In this document: positions 17,058-25,520 of the stretch, one piece after another
Layout of the letters: the number at the start of each line of letters is the position of its first letter
How positions within the stretch are numbered: the first letter of the stretch is position 1
The notes under the pieces: generated by a model
Seen by the model: the letters and a program-made list of their open reading frames with translations, nothing else
Told to the model about the DNA's origin: nothing
Databases searched by the model: none
Position numbers and translations under genes: made by a program
Assembly (NCBI GenBank): GCA_020634515.1
Contig: JACKBL010000003.1
Span: 248,001-312,000, forward strand
Direction of reading: 5' to 3'
From: Ardenticatenales bacterium
Lineage (GTDB): Bacteria > Chloroflexota > Anaerolineae > Promineifilales > Promineifilaceae
DNA length: 64,000 nucleotides

Positions 17058-18488
17058 TTAACCATCTTTCTGCCGCAGCCCATCCAGGAGCCACTCGCCT
17101 ACGGCGTTGCCGTCGCCCGCGCCCAGCAGGATCACCACGTCGCCCGGCTGCACATGGTCCAGCAAGTAGGCGGCGGCTTCTTCGCGGGCGGGGATGGCGC
17201 GGGCGTCCGAGTGGTCCATTTGCGCCAGAACTTTCTCCGTCGTCATGCCCAATGTGTCCCGCTCGCGGCTACGGTAGATGGCCAGGCCGATGACACAATC
17301 GGCGTCCTGGAAGCTGCGGGCGAATTCCGCTTGCAGCAGGTGGGTGCGGCTGTAGGTGTGCGGCTGCCACACGGCCCAGATGCGTTGTCCGGGGAATCGC
17401 TGGCGCGCGGCGGCCAGGCTGGCGCGGATTTCCGTGGGGTGGTGGGCGTAGTCGTCGATGATGGTGACATCTCCCGCTTCGCCGAGGATTTGGAAGCGCC
17501 GTCCGACGCCGGTGAACGTGGCTAATGCCGGCATCGCCTCCACAAAAGGCACGCCCACATACGCCACCGCCGCCAGCGCCGCCAACCCATTCAGCACATT
17601 ATGCCGCCCAGGCACGCGCAGGCGGGCCACACCCAGCGTCTCGCTTCCCGACTGCACCAGAAAATCGGAGCCGCCCAACTGATTCGGGCGCACATCCAAC
17701 GCCCGCCAATCAGGCGTCTGCCCGTTACCCATCAGTCCATACGTCGCCAGCTTCACATCCATCAGCGCCAACCGGGCCAGCACCGCCCGCGCCCCCTCGT
17801 CCTCGGCGCAAGCCACCAACTCGCCGCCCGGGGGCAGCAAGCGGGCAAAACGGACAAATGCCTCTCGATACGCCGCCTCCGTGGGGAACAAATCCGGGTG
17901 GTCGTGTTCCACGTTCGTGATCACGGCCACCGTTGGGCGCAGCCCCAAAAACATGTAATCATACTCATCCGCCTCAATCACAAACAGGCGGCTGCGCCCC
18001 GCGCGCCCGTTGCTGCCCAGGCTGGGCAGCACGCCGCCGGCAATCACGCTGGGGTCGCGCCCGGCGGCGATCAGGATGTGGCTGATCATGGCCGTCGTCG
18101 TCGTCTTGCCATGCGATCCCGCCACAGCGATGCAGGTCTGATCATGCATCAGCGCTCGCAGAAAATCCGCCCGCTTGAGCACGGGAATGCCCGCCTGCCG
18201 CGCGGCCAGCCGTTCCACGTTATCCGCGGGCACGGCGGAGGAAATCACCACCACATCCGCGCCGGCCACATGCCCCGCCGCGTGCCCCACAAAGACGGTC
18301 GCGCCCGCCGCTTGCAGCGCCGCCGTGAGCGCATTCGCCTGCATGTCGGAGCCGGAAACAGGATAGCCCTGCCCCAACAACACCTGGGCAATGGCAGACA
18401 TGCCGCTGCCGCCAATGCCCACGATGTGGACGTGCATGTGCGGGGCGAGTAGAAAAGTGTCAGGAGCGAAGGACATAAGCGTGGCCAT
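17058..18488 (-). CDS. murC: UDP-N-acetylmuramate--L-alanine ligase
   Basis: Adds L-Ala to UDP-MurNAc using ATP. 476 residues. The N-terminal Rossmann motif HIVGIGGSGMSAIA, the P-loop VAGSHGKTTTTAM near 115, EADEYDYMFLGLRP, ITNVEHDHPDLF and the C-terminal DDYAHHPTEI are diagnostic and separate MurC from MurD/E/F. A Shine-Dalgarno sequence is not obvious; ATG 18476 is an alternative start. A TGCCGGCA copy at 17526 encodes M-P-A and splits the gene into a G-ending-codon part and a C-ending-codon part. Confidence 0.98.
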   Translation of the reverse strand: MATLMSFAPDTFLLAPHMHVHIVGIGGSGMSAIAQVLLGQGYPVSGSDMQANALTAALQAAGATVFVGHAAGHVAGADVVVISSAVPADNVERLAARQAGIPVLKRADFLRALMHDQTCIAVAGSHGKTTTTAMISHILIAAGRDPSVIAGGVLPSLGSNGRAGRSRLFVIEADEYDYMFLGLRPTVAVITNVEHDHPDLFPTEAAYREAFVRFARLLPPGGELVACAEDEGARAVLARLALMDVKLATYGLMGNGQTPDWRALDVRPNQLGGSDFLVQSGSETLGVARLRVPGRHNVLNGLAALAAVAYVGVPFVEAMPALATFTGVGRRFQILGEAGDVTIIDDYAHHPTEIRASLAAARQRFPGQRIWAVWQPHTYSRTHLLQAEFARSFQDADCVIGLAIYRSRERDTLGMTTEKVLAQMDHSDARAIPAREEAAAYLLDHVQPGDVVILLGAGDGNAVGEWLLDGLRQKDG

Positions 18489-18516
18489 AAGTGAATGGTC
18501 AATAGGTAGGGATCGG

Positions 18517-19122
18517 CTAGATCATGACGACAATAACGAACAGGAAGACGAGTACGATCAGGATCGGCAGGTAAGGCGCCAGCAGGGGCAGGGGGAGCTT
18601 CTCCACCAGCGACGCGAAGGTGTCGAAGTCGGGGCGGATGATGGTGGCGGGATCGAAGGCATAGGGGACGTTGCGCACCAGTCGCTCATAACTACCGGGC
18701 GAGATGATGCGATACTCCAGAAACGACCACAGCGTCCCGACGATGAGGTAGCCATTGAAACCGCCGACAATCGCGCCCAGAAGTTTCTCCTGCAAGTTGT
18801 CCCGCAAACGGGCGACAAAACGCCCGCCCGATAGCTGCCCTGCCAGAGAAGGACCTTGATAGCTGAAGAAGGCGATGAGCAGGTGCACCAGGGCCAGCAC
18901 GTAGAACTGCTGGCGCAGCCCGGCGTAAGGGTCGGCAATCGTGCTGGAGTCGGTGGGCACGTTGGTGAGTAGGGAGACGATGAGGACGCCAAACCGGTCC
19001 ACGGCGAACAGGGACAGCACCAGCCCAGATGTGGCGATAACTTCCTTCGTCCAGCCGCGCAGGAAGCCGATCAGGGCAAAAAAGCCGATCATAATCCAGA
19101 ATACGGTTTGCAGACTGAGCAT
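18517..19122 (-). CDS. CvpA-like multi-pass membrane protein
   Basis: 201 residues with four or five hydrophobic segments: LQTVFWIMIGFFALIGFLRGWTKEVIA at the N-terminus, ATSGLVLSLFAV, FYVLALVHLLIAFF, a Gly-rich AIVGGFNGYLIVGTLW span, and a very hydrophobic C-terminus LLAPYLPILIVLVFLFVIVVMI. The F-x-GWxKE start and GAIVGGxNG motif match the CvpA/colicin V production family, whose role is poorly defined and linked to envelope homeostasis. It lies between murG and murC inside the dcw operon, starting three bases after the murG stop, so an envelope function is likely. Confidence 0.7.
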   Translation of the reverse strand: MLSLQTVFWIMIGFFALIGFLRGWTKEVIATSGLVLSLFAVDRFGVLIVSLLTNVPTDSSTIADPYAGLRQQFYVLALVHLLIAFFSYQGPSLAGQLSGGRFVARLRDNLQEKLLGAIVGGFNGYLIVGTLWSFLEYRIISPGSYERLVRNVPYAFDPATIIRPDFDTFASLVEKLPLPLLAPYLPILIVLVFLFVIVVMI

Positions 19123-19125
19123 CCG

Positions 19126-20229
19126 TTATTTCTCCGCCAACCGCGTCAGCAACCGACCGATGCGTTGCGCTGAGTCTGGTTGGTCCAGGGCTGCCGCCGC
19201 CGTGGACATAGCCACGCGCCGCGCCGCATCAGAAAGAATGGCTTGAATGGTGGGCAGCAGTTCAGCGGCCATACGCTCGTCGTCCAATCGGATGGCCGCG
19301 CCACGGGCGGCCAGGTAGTCGGCGTTCACCTTTTGGTAACGCCAGGCAAAGGGGTAGGGGACAAGAATGGCGGGCAGGCCAAAGGCGGGGCATTCGCCCA
19401 ACATACTGGCTCCGCCGCGAGCGACGACGAGATCGGCGGCACGGAAAGCCGGCCCCATTTCGTCGTCCAGGTAGGCGTAGGGGCGATAATGGGCGCGCAG
19501 GTCGGCGGGTAGTTGGGCGGCGTTGGCCTCGACTTCCGGCCAGGTGAGTGTGCCGCTGATGTGGATGACCTGGTACTGGGTCAGGAGTGCCGGCAAAATA
19601 CGCATGAGCGCCCGGTTGATGGATTGTGCGCCACGGCTGCCACCAAAGACGAACAGGGTGAGGCGGTCGGGGCGCAGGTCGAATTGGGCCAGGGCGGCGG
19701 TTTTATCCTTGCGGGCCGCGGCGCGTAGTTCCGCCCGTACGGGATAGCCGGTGGTTTCGGTGATGCCGGCATTAAAATAAACCGCCGAATCATCACTGGT
19801 GCAAGCCACCTTGTCCACAAAGCGGCTGAGAAAGCGAATCGCCGCGCCCGGCTCAATGTCCGGCAAATAGATCGCCGCCGGAACCCGCCGCAATCGCGCC
19901 GCCAGCGCCACCGGCACATTCACGTAGCCGCCCGTCATGAACAACACCTGTGGGCGAAAGCGGCGCAGGAGGCGAAAGGCGCTGCCCAGACTCCACAACA
20001 GTTGCGCCCCGTTTTGCAGCCGCGTGACCAGGGGCACGCCCACAATCGGACCGCCGCGAATGGTGTGCAAACGAATGCCCGCGCGCGGAACCAGCCGCTC
20101 TTCCGTCTGGCCGCGCGTGCCCACCCAGAGTACGTCCAGGTCTGGCCTGTCCGCGCTGAGGGCGTCCACCACGGAAAGCGCGGGGTAGATGTGGCCGCCT
20201 GTGCCACCGCCGCAAATCATCACTCTCAC
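19126..20229 (-). CDS. murG: Lipid II synthase (undecaprenyl-PP-MurNAc-pentapeptide GlcNAc transferase)
   Basis: Transfers GlcNAc to lipid I at the inner membrane face. 367 residues. GGGTGGHIYPALSV at the N-terminus, VFGGSRGAQSIN near 195 and the C-terminal ARGGASMLGE region are the MurG signatures. GTG 20229 is taken as start because a full AGGAGG lies six bases upstream; ATG 20220 is an alternative. The start overlaps the ftsW stop. Confidence 0.98.
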   Translation of the reverse strand: MRVMICGGGTGGHIYPALSVVDALSADRPDLDVLWVGTRGQTEERLVPRAGIRLHTIRGGPIVGVPLVTRLQNGAQLLWSLGSAFRLLRRFRPQVLFMTGGYVNVPVALAARLRRVPAAIYLPDIEPGAAIRFLSRFVDKVACTSDDSAVYFNAGITETTGYPVRAELRAAARKDKTAALAQFDLRPDRLTLFVFGGSRGAQSINRALMRILPALLTQYQVIHISGTLTWPEVEANAAQLPADLRAHYRPYAYLDDEMGPAFRAADLVVARGGASMLGECPAFGLPAILVPYPFAWRYQKVNADYLAARGAAIRLDDERMAAELLPTIQAILSDAARRVAMSTAAAALDQPDSAQRIGRLLTRLAEK

Positions 20230-21422
20230 CCTGGGCCTCCTGCCGGCATCGTGCGGGCGCGGGGTGGGCGCTGCCCCTGAATGCGCGTGTTGATGGCCGC
20301 GTCCCGCGAGATGTTTAGCAAAATGCCCACGCCCACGAGAGAAATCGCCAGCGAGGAGCCACCGTAGCTGAGAAACGGCAGCGGCAGCCCGGTGAAGGGG
20401 ACGACGGCGGTGATCACGGCGATGTTGATGAGGGCCTGGAAGCTGAGCCAGCAGGTGATGCCCAGGGCCAGCAGCGAACCGTAGTTGTCACGCGCTTTGC
20501 GCGCGGTGCGGAAGCCGCGCCAGACGAGAATGCCAAACAGGGCGATGGTGAGGAGACAGCCCAGAAGGCCCATTTCTTCGCCGAGGACGGCGAAAACGCT
20601 GTCGGTGTGCGCGGCGGGCAGGGGACCGAATTTCTGCGTGCTTTCACCCAGGCCGACGCCAAACCAGCGGCCATTTGCCAGGGCAATGAGGGATTGCTGC
20701 ACGTGCCAGCTTGCCTGGCTGGGGTCGCGCAGGGCGGCGGCGTAGGCGTCTACGCGCCCGCGGGCGTGGGGCAGGGTGAGCATGAGGAAGACAAACGCGA
20801 CCAGTCCGATAATGCCGGCAACGCTCAACTGCCGCCAATCCGCTCCCGCCACAAAAAACAGCGAGTAGCTGATCAAGGCAATCAAAGCCGCCGTACTCAG
20901 GTCTGGCTGGCGCACGATCAAGGCGCACACCACGCCCGTAATCACCGAAAACGGCACCAATCCATACGTCAGGTCGCGGATGCGGTCCCCTTTGGTGGAC
21001 AACCAGTGCGCGATGTACAAAATCGTCACCAGTTTGGCGACCTCCGACGGCTGATAGGAGCCGCCGGACAGACCACGTCGCGCCCCAAAAATCGCTTCGC
21101 CGAAGAATAGCGTGACAACCAGCAGCAGCAGCGTGCCCACCAGCAGGGGCACGCTAAAACGGCGCAGCAAGTGGTAATCAAACTGCATGATCACGAAAAT
21201 AGCCACCAGACCAATCGCCAGCGCCTGCAATTGGCGTTCAAAGAAGAACGTGGCATCCCCCTCGTGAAAGAGGACGCCATAATCAAAGGTGGTGCTGTAG
21301 ACCATCAGCATGCCCACCACCAGCAGTCCGGCAACCGCCAGCGCCAACCAGTAATCAAACTTCAGGCGCAGGTGGGAACCGACGCGATTATTTTGTTTGC
21401 CAACAAAGCGAATGGCTGTCAT
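20226..21422 (-). CDS. ftsW: Lipid II polymerase FtsW (SEDS family)
   Basis: 398 residues with about ten membrane spans. SEDS landmarks are present: LSGGSYQPSEVAKLV, IVRQPDLSTAAL, PAAHTDSVFAVLGEEMGLLG and the C-terminal PFLSYGGSSL. FtsW polymerises lipid II at the septum with its partner penicillin-binding protein, encoded further upstream in this cluster. ATG 21422 is preceded by AAAGAG; the upstream ATG 21449 lies inside the tandem repeat and is less likely. The C-terminus ends with a Pro/Gly-rich tail. Confidence 0.97.
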   Translation of the reverse strand: MTAIRFVGKQNNRVGSHLRLKFDYWLALAVAGLLVVGMLMVYSTTFDYGVLFHEGDATFFFERQLQALAIGLVAIFVIMQFDYHLLRRFSVPLLVGTLLLLVVTLFFGEAIFGARRGLSGGSYQPSEVAKLVTILYIAHWLSTKGDRIRDLTYGLVPFSVITGVVCALIVRQPDLSTAALIALISYSLFFVAGADWRQLSVAGIIGLVAFVFLMLTLPHARGRVDAYAAALRDPSQASWHVQQSLIALANGRWFGVGLGESTQKFGPLPAAHTDSVFAVLGEEMGLLGCLLTIALFGILVWRGFRTARKARDNYGSLLALGITCWLSFQALINIAVITAVVPFTGLPLPFLSYGGSSLAISLVGVGILLNISRDAAINTRIQGQRPPRARTMPAGGPG

Positions 21423-21445
21423 AAGCTCTTTCTCACGATAATTCA

Positions 21446-21662
21446 GCATCTTCCGGGAAGGTGGGCATTAGGCCGCATCTACCAGGAAACCTTCCCGGAA
21501 GTTCGGCGTACGCCATTTGCATCTTCCGGGAAGGTGGAAGGTGGGCATTAGGCCGCATCTACCAGGAAACCTTCCCGGAAGTTCGGCGTACGCCATTTGC
21601 ATCTTCCGGGAAGGTGGAAGGTAGGCATAAGGACAAATCTTCCTGCAAACCTTCCCGGAAGC
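21446..21662. repeat. Tandem array of family D hairpins between murD and ftsW
   Basis: Three consecutive units start at 21446 (73 bp), 21519 (80 bp) and 21599 (64 bp, diverged). Each unit has CTTCCGGGAAGGT and ACCTTCCCGGAAG as complementary arms around GCATTAGGCCGCATCTACC, so each can form a 13-bp stem. Units 1 and 2 are identical apart from a 7-base TGGAAGG duplication. The array fills the whole gap between the murD stop and the ftsW start region and would lie in the dcw mRNA. Confidence 0.92.
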
Positions 21663-23036
21663 TCAACACAGGTCCCGCACCAACTGCCGAAAATGCTCGC
21701 CGCGGGCGACGAAATCGGTGTAAGCGTCGTAGCTGGTTCCGCCGGGGGAGAGGAGAACCACGTCGCCGGGTTGCGCCAGCCGCGCCGCCGCCTGCACGGC
21801 CTCGCCGAGTGTGTGACAGCGCACCACGGGCGGCGGCGTTTGCCCATTACGCGACTGCGCCGCCAGATAGTCCGCCAGCGCCGGCGCGAGCAGGCCAAAG
21901 AGGACGACGGCTTTGACGCGCTGTTGCACGGTGCGCGCCCAATCGTCCCAGACCATATCTTTGTCCCGCCCACCGGCCAGCAGCACCAACGGTTCGTGGA
22001 AGGCGTTGATGGCGGCCAGGGCGCGCTCCGGCGCGGTGGCGATGGAGTCGTTAATGTAGAGGACGCCGTGGAGGACGCGCACGGGTTCCAGGCGGTGGGG
22101 CACGCCGGTAAAGCTGGCAATGGCCTCGCGCATGACGGCGGCAGGGACACCCACGCTATCCGCCAGGGTGATGGCCGCGAGGACATTCGAGATGTTGTGC
22201 TGGCCGCGCAGTTGAATGTCTTCCAGGGCGCAAACGGGTGTGGCGCGCCCATCGTCTGCCAGCCAGAGCTGCTTGTCGCGCAGGAAGGCGCCATCGGTGA
22301 CGGTTTGCCGCCGACTGAAGAGGCGCAGCCGCCCGCGCACCAGGGGGGCCAGGGCCAGGGCGCCGGGGTCATCGGCGCAGAGGACGGCCACGCCGTCTTG
22401 CTCCTGGTGGCGCAGGATGTTGGCTTTGGCGTCGCTGTAGGCGGCCATGGTGCGGTGGCGGTCCAGGTGGTTAGGCGTGATGTTCAGCACGGCGGCCACG
22501 GCGGGGCTGCGGCGCCACCATTCAAGCTGGAAGCTGGAAAGTTCCTGCACGACGTAATCCTGGGGCTGAATCTGGTCCAGGCAGCCGATGAGGGGCTGGC
22601 CGATGTTGCCGCCAACCCAGGTGGTGACGCCACTGGCCAGGCAGAGGCGTCCGGTGAGGGTGGTGGTGGTGGTTTTGCCGGCACTTCCTGTAATCCCCAT
22701 GGTGCGGCGGGCGGGGTTGCGTTCGGCGAAAAGCTGCGAATCATTCGTTACCGGGATGCCCCGCTCAACCGCCACCCGCACAATGGGCGCGGATGCCGGC
22801 ACGCTGCCGCTCACCGCCACCACATCCACGCCATCCAACAACGACAACGGATGTTCACCCAAAACGTACGCTATCGGGCAGTCGGCCAGCGCCGCCAGAT
22901 TTGCTTGCAATTGTTCCGCCAGGCGCAAGTCGGACACCGTCACCTTTGCCCCCACCGACACGGCGAAACGCGCCAGAGCCATGCCCTGCCGCGCCAGACC
23001 GAGGATGAGGAGGTGTTTGCCAGTTAACGTGTCCAT
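21663..23036 (-). CDS. murD: UDP-N-acetylmuramoylalanine--D-glutamate ligase
   Basis: Adds D-Glu to UDP-MurNAc-L-Ala. 457 residues. It has the N-terminal Rossmann region HLLILGLARQGMALARF, P-loop TGSAGKTTTTT near 118, ITPNHLDRH, and C-terminal LEPVRVLHGVLYINDSIATAPERALAAI and LLAGGRDKD, all typical of MurD. The Ala-Gly of the P-loop is encoded by a TGCCGGCA copy (22676). It starts four bases before the mraY stop on the same strand, so expression is coupled. Confidence 0.98.
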   Translation of the reverse strand: MDTLTGKHLLILGLARQGMALARFAVSVGAKVTVSDLRLAEQLQANLAALADCPIAYVLGEHPLSLLDGVDVVAVSGSVPASAPIVRVAVERGIPVTNDSQLFAERNPARRTMGITGSAGKTTTTTLTGRLCLASGVTTWVGGNIGQPLIGCLDQIQPQDYVVQELSSFQLEWWRRSPAVAAVLNITPNHLDRHRTMAAYSDAKANILRHQEQDGVAVLCADDPGALALAPLVRGRLRLFSRRQTVTDGAFLRDKQLWLADDGRATPVCALEDIQLRGQHNISNVLAAITLADSVGVPAAVMREAIASFTGVPHRLEPVRVLHGVLYINDSIATAPERALAAINAFHEPLVLLAGGRDKDMVWDDWARTVQQRVKAVVLFGLLAPALADYLAAQSRNGQTPPPVVRCHTLGEAVQAAARLAQPGDVVLLSPGGTSYDAYTDFVARGEHFRQLVRDLC

Positions 23037-23040
23037 TCTT

Positions 23041-24039
23041 CTATATCAACGCCAGCGCCAGGCCGATCATGCCCGACAGGATACCGATCAGCCACCATCG
23101 CTGCACAATTTGCGTCTCGCTCCAGCCGGTGACGACAAAATGGTTGTGCAGAGGGGACATCTTGAAAGGGCGAATATCTCGCCCCAGGAAACGGCGGCTC
23201 AGGACCGCCGAGGCAACTTGTAAGACGACGGAAACCGTGGTGGCAACGGGGACAAAAGCCACCACGGGCAAGATAAGCCACTGGTTCGTCATCAGGGCGA
23301 CCACGCCCAGCGCGCCGCCCAGCGCCTGGGAGCCAACGTCGCCCATGAACATCTGCGCGGGGTGGGCGTTGAACCAGAGGAAAGCAAAGCAGGAGCCGAC
23401 CACGACGAAGCAGTAAACGAGCAGGAACTGCTGGTCTTGCATGAAGGCGATAACGCCGTAGATGGCGAACGCGGTGGCTGTGATAATGCCGGCAAGTCCA
23501 TCCAATCCATCCGTAAAATTCACCGCATTCGCCGTCGCCACAATCACGAAAGTCGCCACGGGCACGTACCAAATGCCCATGTCCAGCAGCAAGGGCACGG
23601 TGGGCACAGCCACGAAGCCGTGCCGGTCATTCAGAATGAAGAGCAGAATCGCGGCCGCCAGACCGATGGCGACCTGATACCAGATTTTGTAGCGCGCCAG
23701 CATGCCCACGCCGGGCCGCTGGCGAAAACCCTGGTAATCGTCGATGCCGCCCAAAATGGCGTAGGCGACCATCACGCCGAGGGGAATGATCACGCTTTCG
23801 GCGATCACTTGCAGTTTCACCAACTGCACGATGTTCACCACAATGCTGATGATCACGGTCCAACCGACGATGAGGATGCCGCCCATGGCCGGTGTGCCCA
23901 TCTTTTTCATGTGCGATTGCGGCCCTTCGATGCGAATCTGTTTGCCCAGACGCAGCCGCCGCATCAATTCGATCAGGGGGCTGCCCCAGATCACGGCCAG
24001 CAAGAAGGTGACGCCGCCTATTGTGAGTGCAAATGCCAT
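23041..24039 (-). CDS. mraY: Phospho-N-acetylmuramoyl-pentapeptide transferase
   Basis: An integral membrane enzyme that makes lipid I from UDP-MurNAc-pentapeptide and undecaprenyl phosphate. 332 residues, about ten membrane spans. MKKMGTPAMGGI, GGIDDYQGFR, the catalytic NAVNFTDGLDGLA, WFNAHPAQMFMGDVGSQALGG and the C-terminal PLHNHFVVTGWSETQIVQRWW are canonical. It sits between murF and murD. Confidence 0.98.
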   Translation of the reverse strand: MAFALTIGGVTFLLAVIWGSPLIELMRRLRLGKQIRIEGPQSHMKKMGTPAMGGILIVGWTVIISIVVNIVQLVKLQVIAESVIIPLGVMVAYAILGGIDDYQGFRQRPGVGMLARYKIWYQVAIGLAAAILLFILNDRHGFVAVPTVPLLLDMGIWYVPVATFVIVATANAVNFTDGLDGLAGIITATAFAIYGVIAFMQDQQFLLVYCFVVVGSCFAFLWFNAHPAQMFMGDVGSQALGGALGVVALMTNQWLILPVVAFVPVATTVSVVLQVASAVLSRRFLGRDIRPFKMSPLHNHFVVTGWSETQIVQRWWLIGILSGMIGLALALI

Positions 24040-24055
24040 GTTGCCTATCTACTCT

Positions 24056-25489
24056 TCACGACGTACTTAAGGCCGTTACCAGTTGGTCCAGGTGGACGCC
24101 GCGCGAGCCTTTGACGAGGATGACGTCGTCGGGTTCGATGACGGTTGCCAGCAGGGCGGCCGCGGCGGTGTGGTCGGGGAGGATATGGACGTGAGATGCC
24201 GGCATTCCCAAAGCCAGCGCCTCCTCCCCCATCATGCGCCCCAACGGACCAACCGTGATCAAAATATCCGCCACATCCACCGCCCGCCGCGCCACCATGC
24301 GGTGACCCTGCTCCGCTGCCGCGCCCAATTCCAACATATCACCCATCACGGCAATGCGTCGTCCGTCCAGGTCCGCCAGCAAATTGAGCGCCGCAATCGC
24401 CGATTCCGGGCTGGAGTTGTACGTGTCGTCGATCAGGAGCGAGCCGCGCGGTCCGTCAACGGCCACCAGGCGCAACTGCGTGCGGCGATCTTGCAGCCCC
24501 GTGACGATCTCATCCCAACTGAGGCCGCAGTTCAGGCCCACTGCCGCCGCCCGCAGCGCCGTGTGTACGCTGTGCCGCCCCAGCAGCGGGACACGAATGT
24601 ACAGTGTCGCGCCTTGATAGTGCAGGCGAAAACGAATGCCATCCAGCCCCATGGAAGCGATCTCGTCCGCCCACAGGTCGGCCCGCGGCGCGTCCCCATT
24701 GTCGCCGAGGCCATAGGTGAAGACGCGCGCCGCCGTGTGCGCGGCCATGCCCATCACCAGCGGCTCGTCCCGGTTGAGGATAGCCACGCCGTCGGCGGGC
24801 AGCGCCGCCACCAACTCTTGCTTGGCGGCTACGATTGCCTCCAGGCTGCCCAACCGCTCCAGATGCACCGGGCCGACGTTGGTGACGACGCCGATGGCGG
24901 GGGCGGCAATACGGCAGAGGGTGGCGATTTCGCCCGTGGCGTACATGCCCATTTCCAGCACGGCGTACCGGTGACGCGCGTTCAATTGCAGTACGGTCAG
25001 GGGAAGGCCGATCTCGTTGTTGTAGTTGCCTTCTGATTTTAAGGTGCGACCGCGCCGGGAGAGGACGGCGGCGGTCAATTCTTTGGTGGAGGTTTTGCCG
25101 ACGCTACCGGTGATGCCGACGACGGTGAGGTGGTGCCGGCGTCGCCAGTAGGCGGCGATCCGCTGCAAGGCATCCAGGGTGTTATCTACGAGGAGGCAGA
25201 GGGGAGATGCCGGTATTTCCGCCAACCCTTCCCCATTCGTATCCCCGGCGCGCAGCCGCACCGTATGGTAAGAACGAGCCACGGGCCGCTGCACCAACGC
25301 CGCCACCGCGCCGCGACGAAACGCATCCTCCACGAAATCGTGCCCATCCACATTCTCGCCGACAAAAGCCACAAACAAGCTGCCCTTCACGGCCTGGCGG
25401 CTGTCAATGACTACCGACGTCAGCGCCGGTTCCTGACCACGCGGCTGATAATCCGTGAGAGCGGCAAAAACGTGTCCAAGCGTAATCAT
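24056..25489 (-). CDS. murF: UDP-MurNAc-tripeptide--D-Ala-D-Ala ligase
   Basis: Adds the D-Ala-D-Ala dipeptide. 477 residues from ATG 25489, which has GAGG five bases upstream; the longer frame to 25531 has no ribosome site and overlaps the upstream gene. VVIDSRQAVKGSLFVAFVGENVDGHDFV marks the N-terminal MurE/F domain, VGITGSVGKTSTKEL the P-loop, EGNYNNEIGLPLTVL and DDTYNSSPESAIAAL the substrate regions. It is placed directly after ftsI, so the usual murE gene is absent from between them. Confidence 0.97.
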   Translation of the reverse strand: MITLGHVFAALTDYQPRGQEPALTSVVIDSRQAVKGSLFVAFVGENVDGHDFVEDAFRRGAVAALVQRPVARSYHTVRLRAGDTNGEGLAEIPASPLCLLVDNTLDALQRIAAYWRRRHHLTVVGITGSVGKTSTKELTAAVLSRRGRTLKSEGNYNNEIGLPLTVLQLNARHRYAVLEMGMYATGEIATLCRIAAPAIGVVTNVGPVHLERLGSLEAIVAAKQELVAALPADGVAILNRDEPLVMGMAAHTAARVFTYGLGDNGDAPRADLWADEIASMGLDGIRFRLHYQGATLYIRVPLLGRHSVHTALRAAAVGLNCGLSWDEIVTGLQDRRTQLRLVAVDGPRGSLLIDDTYNSSPESAIAALNLLADLDGRRIAVMGDMLELGAAAEQGHRMVARRAVDVADILITVGPLGRMMGEEALALGMPASHVHILPDHTAAAALLATVIEPDDVILVKGSRGVHLDQLVTALSTS

Positions 25490-25520
25490 GATCCTCGGCA
25501 AACGAGTGCCTTGCCCCTTA

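Noticed and set aside
22794..22801. Skew switch at every single TGCCGGCA
   Set aside because: Some copies (22676, 22794, 15624, 50596) lie in already C-rich DNA or are followed by G-rich DNA again within 50 bases, so the rule is a strong tendency, not absolute.
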